Part shown: one piece after another, positions 7,737-16,848 of the stretch | Layout of the letters: each line of letters begins with the position of its first letter | Numbering within the stretch: position 1 is the first letter of the stretch | Source: Deltaproteobacteria bacterium | GTDB taxonomy: Bacteria > Myxococcota_A > Polyangia > Polyangiales > Ga0077539 | Length of the DNA: 64,000 nt | Assembly: GCA_016218725.1 (NCBI GenBank) | Contig: JACRDB010000139.1 | Location: 62,001-126,000 of the forward strand | Direction: 5' to 3' | The notes under the pieces: generated by a model | The model's database searches: none | What the model was told of the DNA's origin: nothing | The model's input: only the letters and a program-made list of their open reading frames with translations | Position numbers and translations under genes: made by a program

Positions 7737-8513
7737 TCAGTAGAGCTGGAACTCGGGGTGACGCACGAGCGCGTAGCAGACCGCCGCCCAGCCGGTGTCC
7801 GCCGCGTTGCGGAAGCGCGTGGGGGCCGCCCCCGCCGCGGTGTGCCGCGCCACCGTCTCGGTGTAGAGCTGGAGGAAGCGCGGGGCCCTGTCCGCCGGCG
7901 CGAGGCGCGCGGGGTAGCCCAGGAACGTGCGGTGCAGCACGTCGAAGCGCGGCGCGAAGGCCGCCGCGTCCATGGTGGCCGAGGCCGGCGTCTCAAAGGC
8001 GAAGACCACCCGGCGCTCCAGCGCAGCGGGGGGCATCGCCTCCAGGTCCCGGACGACGGCGGCGTCGCACAGGGCGATCCCGGTGCGCTCCAGGGTGGCC
8101 AGGAGGAGCGCGTTGGTCTGGAGCCCCCGGGTGGTGTCAATCCGGTGGTCGGGCAGGCCCAGCACCGCCAGGTAGTCGTTCCAGGTGTCGAAGAGGTCCC
8201 CCTGCTGGGCCCGGAGCCTCGCCTGCACCTCCAGCGGCGCCAACCCCCCGAAGAGGGTCATGTACGTCCGGAGATACGTCTCCACGGGCATGAGCCTGGG
8301 GCCCTCCTTGTGGGTGGTGTCCTGCCGGAGCGTCTCGTGCCCCGGCATGGAGGTGACCGGCGTCACCACCCCGGGGCCGGACGGCCCCGGAGGCGGCGCC
8401 GGAGGAGGCGCGGGAGGGGCCGGCGGCGGCGTGGGCGTGGCGCCCCCGTCGGGCTGCTGGGCGCACGCGAGCGCCAGGAGCGGGAGCGCCAGGATGGCCG
8501 TTGTTCGCTTCAC
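7737..8513 (-). CDS. Lipoprotein of the DUF1501 operon
   Basis: The 258-residue protein starts at GTG 8513, five bases after GGAGGT. The GTG overlaps the stop of the upstream gene (GTGA). The signal peptide ends in LLALAC (Cys about residue 18), followed by a proline/alanine-rich linker (residues 24-48), as expected for a surface lipoprotein tethered by a flexible stalk. The C-terminal end, CYALVRHPEFQLY, resembles the closing motif of DUF1549/DUF1592-type proteins, where a similar ALVRHPEF segment ends the conserved region. It may therefore be a reduced member of that group. It carries no CXXCH motif. Function unknown; position implies it works with the DUF1501 protein and the two CXXCH proteins. 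Confidence 0.7.
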   Translation of the reverse strand: MKRTTAILALPLLALACAQQPDGGATPTPPPAPPAPPPAPPPGPSGPGVVTPVTSMPGHETLRQDTTHKEGPRLMPVETYLRTYMTLFGGLAPLEVQARLRAQQGDLFDTWNDYLAVLGLPDHRIDTTRGLQTNALLLATLERTGIALCDAAVVRDLEAMPPAALERRVVFAFETPASATMDAAAFAPRFDVLHRTFLGYPARLAPADRAPRFLQLYTETVARHTAAGAAPTRFRNAADTGWAAVCYALVRHPEFQLY

Positions 8514-10444
8514 GGGGCACCTCCCTGGCGCCACGCGGTGGGCGTGAGGTTGTTCGAGCGGCGGTACAGGTCGGACAGAACGATGGCGCGCACCAGGGCG
8601 CGCATGCGGAAGCCCCCGGCGGTCACGGCCTGCGTGAGGGCCGTGCGCAGGGCCGCGTCCTCGTCGGAGAACTCCCGCCCGAGGAAGCTCTCGGTGACGT
8701 TCTCCACCATGCACGCCGCGAACTCCGGGCGCCCCGAGAGGTGCGCCCCGAGGCCCGCGGGGCCCGCCTCGGCGTTGGCGACGGAGCCGTAGGCCCCCCG
8801 GAGCTGGCTCCGGGCCGCCGTGGTGAAGGCCGGGTCGTAGAAGGGCGCGCAGCCCGCGGGCATGGCCCTCTCCGGCGTGGCCGACCCGCACATGGGGTTG
8901 TCCAGCGGGAAGTTCCCCCTGGGGAGGAGCGTCCAGTCGTTCTCGGTCACGCGCGTAAAGTACGCCGCCAGCGGCTCCAGCGTGGCGTGGCAGGCCGCGC
9001 AGCCCTCGCGCACCATGAGGTTCGGCTCCGTCGACGGCCGGAGCATCACGTTCTCCGCCACGAACTCCCGACACAGGAAGGTCTGGTACAGCACATGGGC
9101 CCGGGCCCTGCGGGTGCCGTACTTGGTCAGGAACACCGGCATGGTGAGAATCCCCGCCGCGCCGGGGCCCCGGTCCGGCACCCGGGTCCATTGGTTGACG
9201 TCATGCGGCAGGATCGCCGCGGGCACCCGGTCGGGGTCAAAGAGCCCCGTGGGCTCCACATAGTTGAACGCCAGGTGGTTGCTGTTGCAGCAGGTGTCGC
9301 TGGCGCTCACCCGGTAGAACTGCGCCAGCGGACCGTTGACGTAGGTGTCCCGCGCCCGGACCACGTCCCGGAAATCCCGGTCCTCCCGGAGGATCCCGTC
9401 CAGGAAGCGCACCGCCTCCTGGCTCCACCAGTAGCGGTTCCACTCGTCCGGGGCGATGTTCCGCGCCTCCAGGGGCTGCGCGCTCCCCAGCGGCGCCCGG
9501 CCCACGCCCGTAAACAACGGCCCGCCATTCAGGCTGTTCATCCCCGCCCCGGGGAGGCACCGCTCGAGCCCCGGCCCGCACCCGCACTCCGCAGAGAGAC
9601 TGAAGCCCGTGCCCGTGTCGCACCCCACCATGCGCCCCCCGAGGCGCATCGCCTGGGCGTTGGTGTTGGGAATCCCCGTCACCCGCGCCGCGCACCCGGT
9701 GCCCCTCGGAGGCAGCGGCGTGGTGCGCACCAGGGCCCTGCCCTGGGCCGCGGAGCCCGTCTCCTCCCGGCACACCCGCACCTCGGCCACGGGCGTCGTG
9801 CCGTCCAGCTCGAAGTCCATGGCGGGCACGAGCTGGTAGCCCGGGACGGCGCTGGCCCACTCGCCAGAACTATAACGATTCCGCGGGGTTGCGCTGCGGT
9901 AGTCCCGGTAGAGCCACCAGGGCCGGACGGAGACCGTGCGCTCATTGAGGAGCGCGTCGGGGATCACCTGCGGGGTGTTGCACGAGGGGTTCACCGCGCC
10001 GTTGGCGGGGAACTGCATGCCCGTCTCCGTGGGGGTGAAGCACAGGTCCCCGTCGATGGCGGCGTTGGCGCGGCGCTGGCCCCTGCGGAAATAAACCCAC
10101 ACCGGGCCGCGCGCGGTCTGCACCTGGATCCTCCGCAGGACCATGGCCGCCGGGCGGAACGGGAAGGCCGTGCCCACCTGGAGCCTCAGGCGATCGATGT
10201 AGATCCTGCGGAGGCGCTCGGCGTAGGCGTCGGTGCCGAGGTGCTCGTCCACCCAGCGCTCCAGGTTGAACTCCGGCCGCTCGAAGGCGGAGAGCTCCTC
10301 CCGCGTGGGGATGCGCCCCTGGAGGTCAATGGACAGGGCACGAAAATGCCGGAACTCCTCCAGGGTACGCTGCGCCTGGGCCGGCGCCGACCACGCCAGC
10401 GGTATGCACACCGCACCCATGAGGGCTGAACTCCGCACGCGCAT
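8510..10444 (-). CDS. Exported CXXCH protein of the DUF1549/DUF1588/DUF1592 type
   Basis: The 644-residue protein has a Sec signal peptide (cleavage about AQAQ, residues 22-25). A DLQGRIPTREEL segment at about residues 39-50 is the recurrent N-terminal motif of planctomycete/myxobacterial PSCyt-associated proteins. A single haem-type motif CAACHATLEPLAAYF lies near residues 485-500, and the C-terminal AIVLSDLYRR block resembles DUF1585. A central Cys-rich region (CGCGPGLERC, and TCCNSNHL further on) is likely disulphide-bonded. The ATG is preceded by GGAGG at 7 nt. It is the first gene of the operon that continues with the lipoprotein, DUF1501 and CXXCH-propeller genes, all with tight or overlapping junctions. 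It probably acts in the periplasm or at the outer surface; the substrate is unknown. Confidence 0.75.
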   Translation of the reverse strand: MRVRSSALMGAVCIPLAWSAPAQAQRTLEEFRHFRALSIDLQGRIPTREELSAFERPEFNLERWVDEHLGTDAYAERLRRIYIDRLRLQVGTAFPFRPAAMVLRRIQVQTARGPVWVYFRRGQRRANAAIDGDLCFTPTETGMQFPANGAVNPSCNTPQVIPDALLNERTVSVRPWWLYRDYRSATPRNRYSSGEWASAVPGYQLVPAMDFELDGTTPVAEVRVCREETGSAAQGRALVRTTPLPPRGTGCAARVTGIPNTNAQAMRLGGRMVGCDTGTGFSLSAECGCGPGLERCLPGAGMNSLNGGPLFTGVGRAPLGSAQPLEARNIAPDEWNRYWWSQEAVRFLDGILREDRDFRDVVRARDTYVNGPLAQFYRVSASDTCCNSNHLAFNYVEPTGLFDPDRVPAAILPHDVNQWTRVPDRGPGAAGILTMPVFLTKYGTRRARAHVLYQTFLCREFVAENVMLRPSTEPNLMVREGCAACHATLEPLAAYFTRVTENDWTLLPRGNFPLDNPMCGSATPERAMPAGCAPFYDPAFTTAARSQLRGAYGSVANAEAGPAGLGAHLSGRPEFAACMVENVTESFLGREFSDEDAALRTALTQAVTAGGFRMRALVRAIVLSDLYRRSNNLTPTAWRQGGAP

Positions 10445-10495
10445 GCGACGCCTCCGTTGAGGCCCTGAGCCTACCTCAAGCGCGCACGATCTTCA

Positions 10496-11542
10496 CTACC
10501 TCGGTGCACAAAATTGGTCGATCTGGTCCAGCACCTCGCCCTGCTGCTCCAGGAAGACGTAGTGGCCGCCTTCGAGCTCCAGCGCGTGGACGTGGGCGAG
10601 GTGTGCGAACTGGCCCTGGAGGTCAAAGCGAGGGGTGCGCGTGTCCGTGGTCCCGCGGATCATCAACAGCGGGATGTCCGAGCGACGGATGGCGTCGAAC
10701 TCCTCCTCGTTGAAGCCGGAGATCAGCACGGCGCCGGAGACGTGTCCGAGGAGGTTCCGGGCCAGGAGCCTCTGGGCCCCCACGGTGGCCGCGGAGAGGG
10801 CCACCACGCACACCGAGCGGGTCTGTGGGGTGAGCCAGGTGAGCACCTCCTGGAAGACCTGGGCCCCGCGGTCCAGGCCCCAGTCCGCGGCCACGCCCAC
10901 GCTGGGGCACACCACGAAGGCGTTGGAGAGCTGCCGGGCCAGGAGGTAGCACGGGAGGTTCACGGCCCCTCCCAGGCCGTGGAGCACCACGATGGCGCGC
11001 TCGGCCTGCTCGCCCGGCGCGGGCGGGTTGATCAAGGTCGCCTCCACGTGTCCCGGCCCCGAGAGGTTGAGGATGGACGCCGCCAGGGGCGTCGGCACGG
11101 TGCGGAAATCCGGGTCCGCCCGCATCCCGCGGTAGGCGGCCCGCAGGAGGGGGCGGGCGGTCAGGGCCTCTTCCTTGCGCACCACGCCGAAGTCCGTCAT
11201 GGCCGTGAAGCCCAGGAGCGCCAGGTCGCTCTCCTCGACCAGGCGCCCGAGCCAGCGCCCGGTGCCGCCTGCCGGGAGCGTGGTGGTGCGACCGAAATAC
11301 GTATCCCCGGCCCGGAGGCCCCGGAGGAGGATCACCGCGGCAAGAAGTCCCAGTCCCACACCTCCGACCCAGCGAGCGCGGCGGGGTTCGTTCTGGAGGA
11401 GGAAGGCACCGATGCAAAGGAGGAGATAGATGGCGAGCCAGACCCAGGCCCAGACGGTCTGGGCGCTGCGGAAGGTGAGGATCGTGAGGTAGACGCCCGG
11501 CAGCAGGCCCACCAGGCCGAGGATGGAGAGGAAGCCCTTCAC
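10496..11542 (-). CDS. Membrane-anchored alpha/beta hydrolase-like protein
   Basis: The 348-residue protein begins at GTG 11542 with three hydrophobic segments (about residues 4-22, 30-48 and 58-76). A hydrolase domain follows: oxyanion-type VVLHGLGGAVNLP, nucleophile-elbow-like VVALSAATVGA, then an acid/His pair region (MIRGTTDTRTPRF, ELEGGHYVF). The elbow lacks the usual GxSxG glycines and reads A-L-S-A-A, so activity on esters is uncertain though Ser, Asp and His candidates are present. It lies 51 nt upstream of the CXXCH operon on the same strand and may be cotranscribed. No substrate can be named. Confidence 0.7.
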   Translation of the reverse strand: MKGFLSILGLVGLLPGVYLTILTFRSAQTVWAWVWLAIYLLLCIGAFLLQNEPRRARWVGGVGLGLLAAVILLRGLRAGDTYFGRTTTLPAGGTGRWLGRLVEESDLALLGFTAMTDFGVVRKEEALTARPLLRAAYRGMRADPDFRTVPTPLAASILNLSGPGHVEATLINPPAPGEQAERAIVVLHGLGGAVNLPCYLLARQLSNAFVVCPSVGVAADWGLDRGAQVFQEVLTWLTPQTRSVCVVALSAATVGAQRLLARNLLGHVSGAVLISGFNEEEFDAIRRSDIPLLMIRGTTDTRTPRFDLQGQFAHLAHVHALELEGGHYVFLEQQGEVLDQIDQFCAPR

Positions 11543-11644
11543 AGTCTCCGTAGGATATCAGGATTTTCCGACGCCTCCGTAGCTCCCTCCGACCCGCATC
11601 GAGGACGCCCATCCGAGGGTGCCGTCCTCGCGGCGAGCGGAGGG

Positions 11645-12709
11645 CTACTGGGGAACGGGAACAGCAAAGCCGGAGTATCCCTTGAGGGCCGTGGGCTCCC
11701 AGAGGCACAGGGCCCAGGCCCCGTGGACCACGAACTGGCGCGACGCGGTGGACGCCTGCGTGGGCTCCTCGTCCACCTGGAACCCGAGGGTCGCCGCCGA
11801 GCCGTAGGCGTGGACCAGTTGCAGGCCGGAGGGTCCCAGGTTCGCGGCGTAGATGGAGGCGGTATTCCCGATTGTGGTGGTGAGGTTGACCCGGTAGAAG
11901 GGGAGGCCCAGGTAGTGGTAGACGGGCCTCCCGGTGCGCGCGTCCATGCGCACCCCGCAGCTCCCGTTGCTCTTGCCGGTGGGGGTGAGCATCAGAGCCT
12001 GGAGCATGCGATCGTTGCCCAGGAGGCAGTGGGCGCCGTCCCCGGAGCCACCGCCCGTGCTCAGGACGCGGGCGTGAAGCGCCGCGACCGCTCCCTCAAG
12101 GTCCCCTGGAGGGGCCCAGGGCGTGGAGGGCGAGAGGAGCTCCAGGCCCTTGAAGTCATTGCCTCCGGTGAGCCCCTGGCCGAGGGCCGTGTCGAGCTCC
12201 GTAACGAGCTCCCCCAGGGCAGCCTGGACGCGCCAGAGGCCCGCGTTCTTGGAGGACGCCGGGGCCACCGAGGCGTCAATCTTCGGCACTTCAACCCGCT
12301 GCCCGAGGCGGACGAGCCTCGTCGTCAGGGGGTTGTTCTGGGCCTTGGTAGCCTGGGACAGAGCGGCCGTCAGGTCGGTATAGATGTTGCTCGCCGCAGC
12401 GGAGAGTGCAGCGTTGACCTGGGTCACCTTGAGGACCGTGGCGACCCCTGCGCCGTCGCCGACGTCCACCTGCACCGAGGAGCCCTTGACGAAGGTCAGC
12501 GCCCGGAGAAACTCCGCGACGCGGGTCTGGTTGCCGGGGCGAAAGACCGGCTGCGACAGGTCCAGGGCGCCGCCGGAGGCCCCACGAACCTCCTGCGGAA
12601 ATCCGCCTTGCGTCAGGCCCGATCGAAGATCATTGAACGTGGAGCCGCCGTCATCCATGGTGCCTCTACTCCTGCCAGGGTCGTTCTTGCATTTGCAGTC
12701 ATCAGCCAT
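11645..12709 (-). CDS. Putative HK97-fold, phage-capsid-like protein
   Basis: The 354-residue protein starts at ATG 12709, two bases after the preceding gene's stop, with GGGAGGGG about 9 nt upstream. No signal peptide is present. The C-terminal half has the order of elements expected of HK97-type capsid proteins: HCLLGNDRMLQALM (helix before the P/A domains), YHYLGLPFYRVN (the conserved G-L-P-V/F turn), SIYAANLGPSGLQLVHAYG, then RQFVVHGAWALCLWEP near the end. This is a fold-level guess from motif order, not a clear homology. If right, it is a capsid-like shell protein without portal, terminase or protease genes nearby, so an encapsulin-like or domesticated role is conceivable. Composition is lower in GC than the chromosome, as in its two operon partners. 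Confidence 0.45.
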   Translation of the reverse strand: MADDCKCKNDPGRSRGTMDDGGSTFNDLRSGLTQGGFPQEVRGASGGALDLSQPVFRPGNQTRVAEFLRALTFVKGSSVQVDVGDGAGVATVLKVTQVNAALSAAASNIYTDLTAALSQATKAQNNPLTTRLVRLGQRVEVPKIDASVAPASSKNAGLWRVQAALGELVTELDTALGQGLTGGNDFKGLELLSPSTPWAPPGDLEGAVAALHARVLSTGGGSGDGAHCLLGNDRMLQALMLTPTGKSNGSCGVRMDARTGRPVYHYLGLPFYRVNLTTTIGNTASIYAANLGPSGLQLVHAYGSAATLGFQVDEEPTQASTASRQFVVHGAWALCLWEPTALKGYSGFAVPVPQ

Positions 12710-12711
12710 TG

Positions 12712-15039
12712 TCAGACACCCCTCCCGAGGTCTCGCTGCATCATCTCCAGGAGGGCAGCCTGGCCGATCGAGTCGGTTTGCGGGGCTTCGCGGAGTTCGC
12801 ACAGCCCTCCGAGCGCGGCAAGGAGCCCGCCGTTCTCCTGCTCTGCGATCCCGGGGATGAAGGCCAGCTCACCGAAGAGATCACGCGGGATGCCGAGGAG
12901 CTCCCGTGGTCCGCGGCCGCCTCCGCCGGAGCTGCCCCCGGCCAGGCGTGTGCAAGACTCGGCGCGCCGTTGCAACGACTGCGGAGTCTCGTTGGAGAAA
13001 ATCTCGGAGAACGGCGTCTGGTAGACGAGCGGCATCGAGCCGCCGTCGGTGATGACCACGAGGCGAAACTCTCCCCGCTGGGCGGGCGTCAGCGCCCAGA
13101 GCGCGCGGTCCGAGAGCAGCAGGTAGCAGGTCCAGCGTGCCCCGGGGCGAAGCACGCCGCCGTCGGGGATCGCCGCGGAGGACGTCAACTCGGGGATCGC
13201 AGCGAGCTCCGTGGACCCGCTCCAACGCACCGCGAGGTCGGGAAGGGGCGTGCTCAAGAACAGCAGTCGGCAGAGCCTCACCGGCGCAGTGCCGATGTTC
13301 TCCATGGTGAACCGTGTATAGATCAACGTGTCGCAGGAGCGAGGGTGGTTGATGACATCGAACCGAGAAGGTACATTGTAGAAGGCGACTCGCCGCAGTA
13401 GTGGGACGACGGCAGGGACGTTGGCGCCCAGGAGCCACCCCTCGGGATCATTGCGGCTTGTGAGCGGGAACGCTCCCAGGGACGGCGGCAATCGCGCGGC
13501 GCCGCGCGAGCCGGGAATACTGCCGACAAAGCGCCGTGGATTGCTGGGATCCTGGACGAGGTTCAGGGGACCAAAGGCCATCCCCTGGACCTGACTGACC
13601 AACGCTGGCGGCGGTGTGTCGGAGCTCAAGGTCTCGATGGCGATGATAAAGCCACCGATGAAGCCGAACGCGAATAGCAAGGCAGCGCCCACCCCAACAC
13701 CCACGGCGCCCGCGGGGAGGCCGAGCAAGGCGCCTACAGACCCAGTTCCCAACCCGGCAAGGACCCCAAGGCCGACCGCACACTCCAAGGAATCGAGATC
13801 GTTGATGGTCCAGTTCAACTCAAAGGCCACCGCGATGTTCCCGGTCCCTTCGTCGATCGTAGGCGTCAGTCGCAACGTGAGGAGAACCCGCAGGTCGGTG
13901 TTGGTGACGGGACATGCATCCACCAGGAACAGGCGGTACGATGCGCTGCCTCCCGCCGAACTCCAGGACTCGCTCACGACTTCGCGGAGCACGATACGGC
14001 CATTGCTGCCGGTGGCAGTCGTGACGATGCCCGTGGTCAGCAGGCGAGCGAACAGCGAACCGTCAACAAAGACCGCCATGGTCAGTCCACCCAGACGGTC
14101 ACGGATCTCTCCGCGGTAGAACGCTCGCCACAACTGCTCGGTCTGGTCGTAGTATTGCCGCCTCGCGTCGCCGAGACGCGCCACGGTGGCCAGATCGCTC
14201 CGCGCCATGGCGGCGCCTACGTCGCGGGCGAAGTTGGTGCCCAGGAAGTCGCCCGGGAACTCGAGCTGCGTCCGAAGGCACAGGATCCTGCCGTCGTCTG
14301 TATGTCCGTTCGAAGACCCGGTGAGGACCATACCGGTGTTCTGCACCACAGCGCCGGTCTGACCGAAGGCCGCGCCCAGTGATACCGGAAGCGACAGCGA
14401 GGGAAACCGCCCGAGGAGCAACATGAAGTCAGGCCCCAGGACCGACGGGGAGACGAGGCTGTTGAAGTTGCGCGCACCCTCCGAGGCCGGGAACTCCACG
14501 CCCAACACAGAGAAGTTCAGCGTCGCTAGCCCGAGGCCGGACTGGAGTTGGACGCTGCAGACGAGGCACGGCAGGAGCGCGTCGACGCCCTCTTCGGTGC
14601 GCCCTGGGATTCGTCTGCTGAAGCGATCCAACTCGCTCTCCCGAACCGCAGTGATCTCCAGAAAAACGCGAAGCAGGATGGTCCTGGGGCTCAAGGTGAG
14701 CATCGCAGGGACGAGCCTGGTGCCCAAGGTGAGCGTCGCAGGGAGGATCCGGTCCGCTGGGAGGTTGACCGTCACCTGGCTCGGAAGCGAGTACCACCGC
14801 GGATCGCTGGCATTGTCAAACCAGACTGAACGGACATCGACGTGCGTCATCAGCCACGGATCGTTGTCGATCTGTCGGTTGATGGCTGTGATCGGGCCTC
14901 CGCCTTCGTTTACCGCACGCGACAGACTTCTGGGGTCGATTGGAGCTTGAAGACCGGCAGGACAACGGAGTGCGTTCCGAAGGTCCTTGAGGATCTGCTC
15001 TTCGATTCGGAATGCACTGAACTGGGCGTCAACCAACAT
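12712..15039 (-). CDS. Large protein of unknown function, with central Gly/Ala-rich hydrophobic segment
   Basis: I do not recognise this 775-residue protein. ATG 15039 is preceded by AGGAGA at 8 nt. There is no signal peptide. The first 450 residues look beta-rich with many short hydrophobic strands. One long Gly/Ala-rich hydrophobic stretch (GLGVLAGLGTGSVGALLGL and onward, about residues 425-475) could cross a membrane twice as a hairpin. The C-terminal part includes a Gly/Ser loop (GGSSGGGGRGPRELLG) and helical ends. It lies between an FG-GAP lipoprotein gene (25-nt gap) and the capsid-like gene (2-nt gap), so the three probably act together. It is lower in GC than the host average. Phage structural, secretion or surface roles are all open. 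Confidence 0.6.
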   Translation of the reverse strand: MLVDAQFSAFRIEEQILKDLRNALRCPAGLQAPIDPRSLSRAVNEGGGPITAINRQIDNDPWLMTHVDVRSVWFDNASDPRWYSLPSQVTVNLPADRILPATLTLGTRLVPAMLTLSPRTILLRVFLEITAVRESELDRFSRRIPGRTEEGVDALLPCLVCSVQLQSGLGLATLNFSVLGVEFPASEGARNFNSLVSPSVLGPDFMLLLGRFPSLSLPVSLGAAFGQTGAVVQNTGMVLTGSSNGHTDDGRILCLRTQLEFPGDFLGTNFARDVGAAMARSDLATVARLGDARRQYYDQTEQLWRAFYRGEIRDRLGGLTMAVFVDGSLFARLLTTGIVTTATGSNGRIVLREVVSESWSSAGGSASYRLFLVDACPVTNTDLRVLLTLRLTPTIDEGTGNIAVAFELNWTINDLDSLECAVGLGVLAGLGTGSVGALLGLPAGAVGVGVGAALLFAFGFIGGFIIAIETLSSDTPPPALVSQVQGMAFGPLNLVQDPSNPRRFVGSIPGSRGAARLPPSLGAFPLTSRNDPEGWLLGANVPAVVPLLRRVAFYNVPSRFDVINHPRSCDTLIYTRFTMENIGTAPVRLCRLLFLSTPLPDLAVRWSGSTELAAIPELTSSAAIPDGGVLRPGARWTCYLLLSDRALWALTPAQRGEFRLVVITDGGSMPLVYQTPFSEIFSNETPQSLQRRAESCTRLAGGSSGGGGRGPRELLGIPRDLFGELAFIPGIAEQENGGLLAALGGLCELREAPQTDSIGQAALLEMMQRDLGRGV

Positions 15040-15064
15040 GCCAGAGCTCTCCTGGTTCAGCCAC

Positions 15065-16738
15065 TCAGCGAAAATGCTCGGTGAGCAAGATGGCCCTATA
15101 GCTCAGTGGTGTGCCGGGCTCGGAGATGAGGGCGTAGAAGTTGCGGGGACCCGCGCCGGGCCATCCCTCGCCGACGCAGTCATCCCGGCCATCACCGTTG
15201 TAGTCCTCACTACTACGGAGCACACCTAGACTGATGTGCGGAGTCCTCGCGATCGGGACAGGGGTCGTCGTCAGGCCTGCGGGCGAACCGCGAAAAATCC
15301 AGTAATCTTCCATCAACGGTGCAACTGAGGATCTGTAGAGGAGATCATCACGACCGTCTGCATCGAGGTCTCCGACGAACCCGAACCCACCTCCAGCGTA
15401 GAGAAGCGGCGCGGTGAAGGTCACACGCCGAAACGCTCCTCGGTCGGGCTCAGCGCTGCCGTCAAGGATCTGATGGTCCTGCGTCTGCTGCCCAGGAAGG
15501 ATCGTCGGTCCCCGGATCAGGATATCGGTAAAGCCATCTCCATTGAAGTCACCGTTGCCGACCATCGCGGGCGGACGTGTGTAGAGCGGGATCTCACGAC
15601 GGAGCACCACGGATTCGAGCGGGGTCTCCGAGGCTCCAAGGAACACGGCTATTTCGTTCGGGCCGCCGTAGTTCGCGGTCCCCACAAGGGTGTCCTCGTA
15701 GCGGTCACCATTGATGTTGGAAGTGATGTTGCTGACACCGGGGCCGTTGTCGAACACATCCCCAAACGACCGGGTGTACATGGTCGCAAGCCCCTCCGGG
15801 CCTCCCCGGAACAACCTCCAATCGAAGGGAAGAGGAATCCCGCCCCAGAACGTCACGCGGAGGAAGGTGTCGTCGTAACCGTCGCCGTCAAAGTCGCCGA
15901 CAAAGCCACCAAGCTCGCCCGGGAGTTCTCCCGGAGAGGGGGGACAGCGCCTGTCCGCCCAGCGGAGGTCTCGCTCAGGGGCGACAAGGCGGTAGCGAGC
16001 GATGTAGCAAGACTCGTCACGCAGGAGCAGGTCCACGGTTGTAAAGGAGACGGTGACCTCCGAGAGGCCGTCGCCGTCATTGTCCATAGCGGGACCGACC
16101 CAGACCATGGCCTGCTCGCCCGAAGGATGCGGCGGCACCCCCAGGCGACGGACTGGCTCAAGGCCCGTCGGAGAACCAAAGAGGACCATGACCCCCCAGT
16201 TCCGCCGGTCGGGAAGGACGACGTCGCTGTATCCGTCGCCGTCCAGGTCGGTCCGGCGACCGTGGAAGCTGTCGAGCGCCACCGGGTTGGCCCGGACACG
16301 GAAGAGCCAGGTCGGTGACCGAAGCGGCTCCTGACCTTCGACCGCCGTGGACACACGCCAGAAGTACCTCCCGGGCATGAGGGGTTGCCTCGGCCGGGTG
16401 CGCTCTCCCACGACCTCGTGCCGCTCGACCACCTGCGTGCACGGCCGGTCGCGGCAGACCTCGACGGTCACTGGCCCAGGGGTGCGGTTTCGCCACTCCA
16501 GGGTCGGCCGGTCGGTGGTGACCAGCGAGGTGCTTGGGGGGCCCACCGGGCGAGGTCCCCGACGATCAATGACCAGCGGTCGGAGCGGCGGGGGACGCTG
16601 GACCTCCATCGGCCGCACATCCACGGAGACCTCCCCCGCGTCGCGCGTCTCGGCCGTGCCGCGTCCGGTGCTCGCGGTGGATGAACACGCGCACCAGAGG
16701 GGAGCCACCTGAAGCAGTCCGACGATCCCCGATCGCAC
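15065..16738 (-). CDS. FG-GAP/VCBS-repeat lipoprotein
   Basis: From GTG 16738 this is a 557-residue exported protein whose short hydrophobic N-terminus ends in Cys residues (PLWCACSS), suggesting a lipoprotein. An Ig/fibronectin-like part (about residues 60-160, ending near TWLFRVRANP) is followed by at least five FG-GAP-type calcium-binding loops with DxDGDGxxD-like cores (DLDGDGYSD, DNDGDGLSE, DFDGDGYDD, DFNGDGFTD, DYNGDGRDD). These make a propeller usually found in surface adhesins. The start is uncertain: an in-frame ATG at 16825 would place a run of 14 T inside the coding region. It is the first gene of the operon with the 775-aa and capsid-like proteins. Confidence 0.75.
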   Translation of the reverse strand: MRSGIVGLLQVAPLWCACSSTASTGRGTAETRDAGEVSVDVRPMEVQRPPPLRPLVIDRRGPRPVGPPSTSLVTTDRPTLEWRNRTPGPVTVEVCRDRPCTQVVERHEVVGERTRPRQPLMPGRYFWRVSTAVEGQEPLRSPTWLFRVRANPVALDSFHGRRTDLDGDGYSDVVLPDRRNWGVMVLFGSPTGLEPVRRLGVPPHPSGEQAMVWVGPAMDNDGDGLSEVTVSFTTVDLLLRDESCYIARYRLVAPERDLRWADRRCPPSPGELPGELGGFVGDFDGDGYDDTFLRVTFWGGIPLPFDWRLFRGGPEGLATMYTRSFGDVFDNGPGVSNITSNINGDRYEDTLVGTANYGGPNEIAVFLGASETPLESVVLRREIPLYTRPPAMVGNGDFNGDGFTDILIRGPTILPGQQTQDHQILDGSAEPDRGAFRRVTFTAPLLYAGGGFGFVGDLDADGRDDLLYRSSVAPLMEDYWIFRGSPAGLTTTPVPIARTPHISLGVLRSSEDYNGDGRDDCVGEGWPGAGPRNFYALISEPGTPLSYRAILLTEHFR

Positions 16739-16756
16739 AGAGTCAGCCTGCCAGAC

Positions 16757-16770
16757 AAAAAAAAAAAAAA
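16757..16770. repeat. Homopolymer A14 (T14 on minus strand)
   Basis: Fourteen consecutive A residues lie in the divergent intergenic region between the FG-GAP lipoprotein gene and pckG. Nothing comparable occurs elsewhere in this GC-rich window. It starts 19 nt upstream of the preferred GTG start of the minus-strand gene and lies inside the frame if that gene begins at ATG 16825. Confidence 0.9.
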
Positions 16771-16831
16771 CAACTGGAATCGACCTACGTCTCCCCGATT
16801 CTTGAGGGAGGGCCCCAGGCTCCACCCTTTG

Positions 16832-16848
16832 GGGTAGAAGTGCTACCC
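16832..16848. promoter_or_regulatory. Inverted repeat upstream of pckG (operator candidate)
   Basis: GGGTAG-AAGTG-CTACCC is a perfect 6-bp inverted repeat with a 5-nt spacer, 66 nt before the pckG ATG. Its right half overlaps a TACCCT that could serve as a -10 hexamer. Only the symmetry is directly seen. Confidence 0.3.

Noticed and set aside
15092..15165. tRNA-like opening (GGCCCTATAGCTCAGTGGT)
   Set aside because: It matches a tRNA D-arm by chance but lacks a T-arm TTCRANNC and an acceptor partner, and it lies inside the FG-GAP lipoprotein reading frame.
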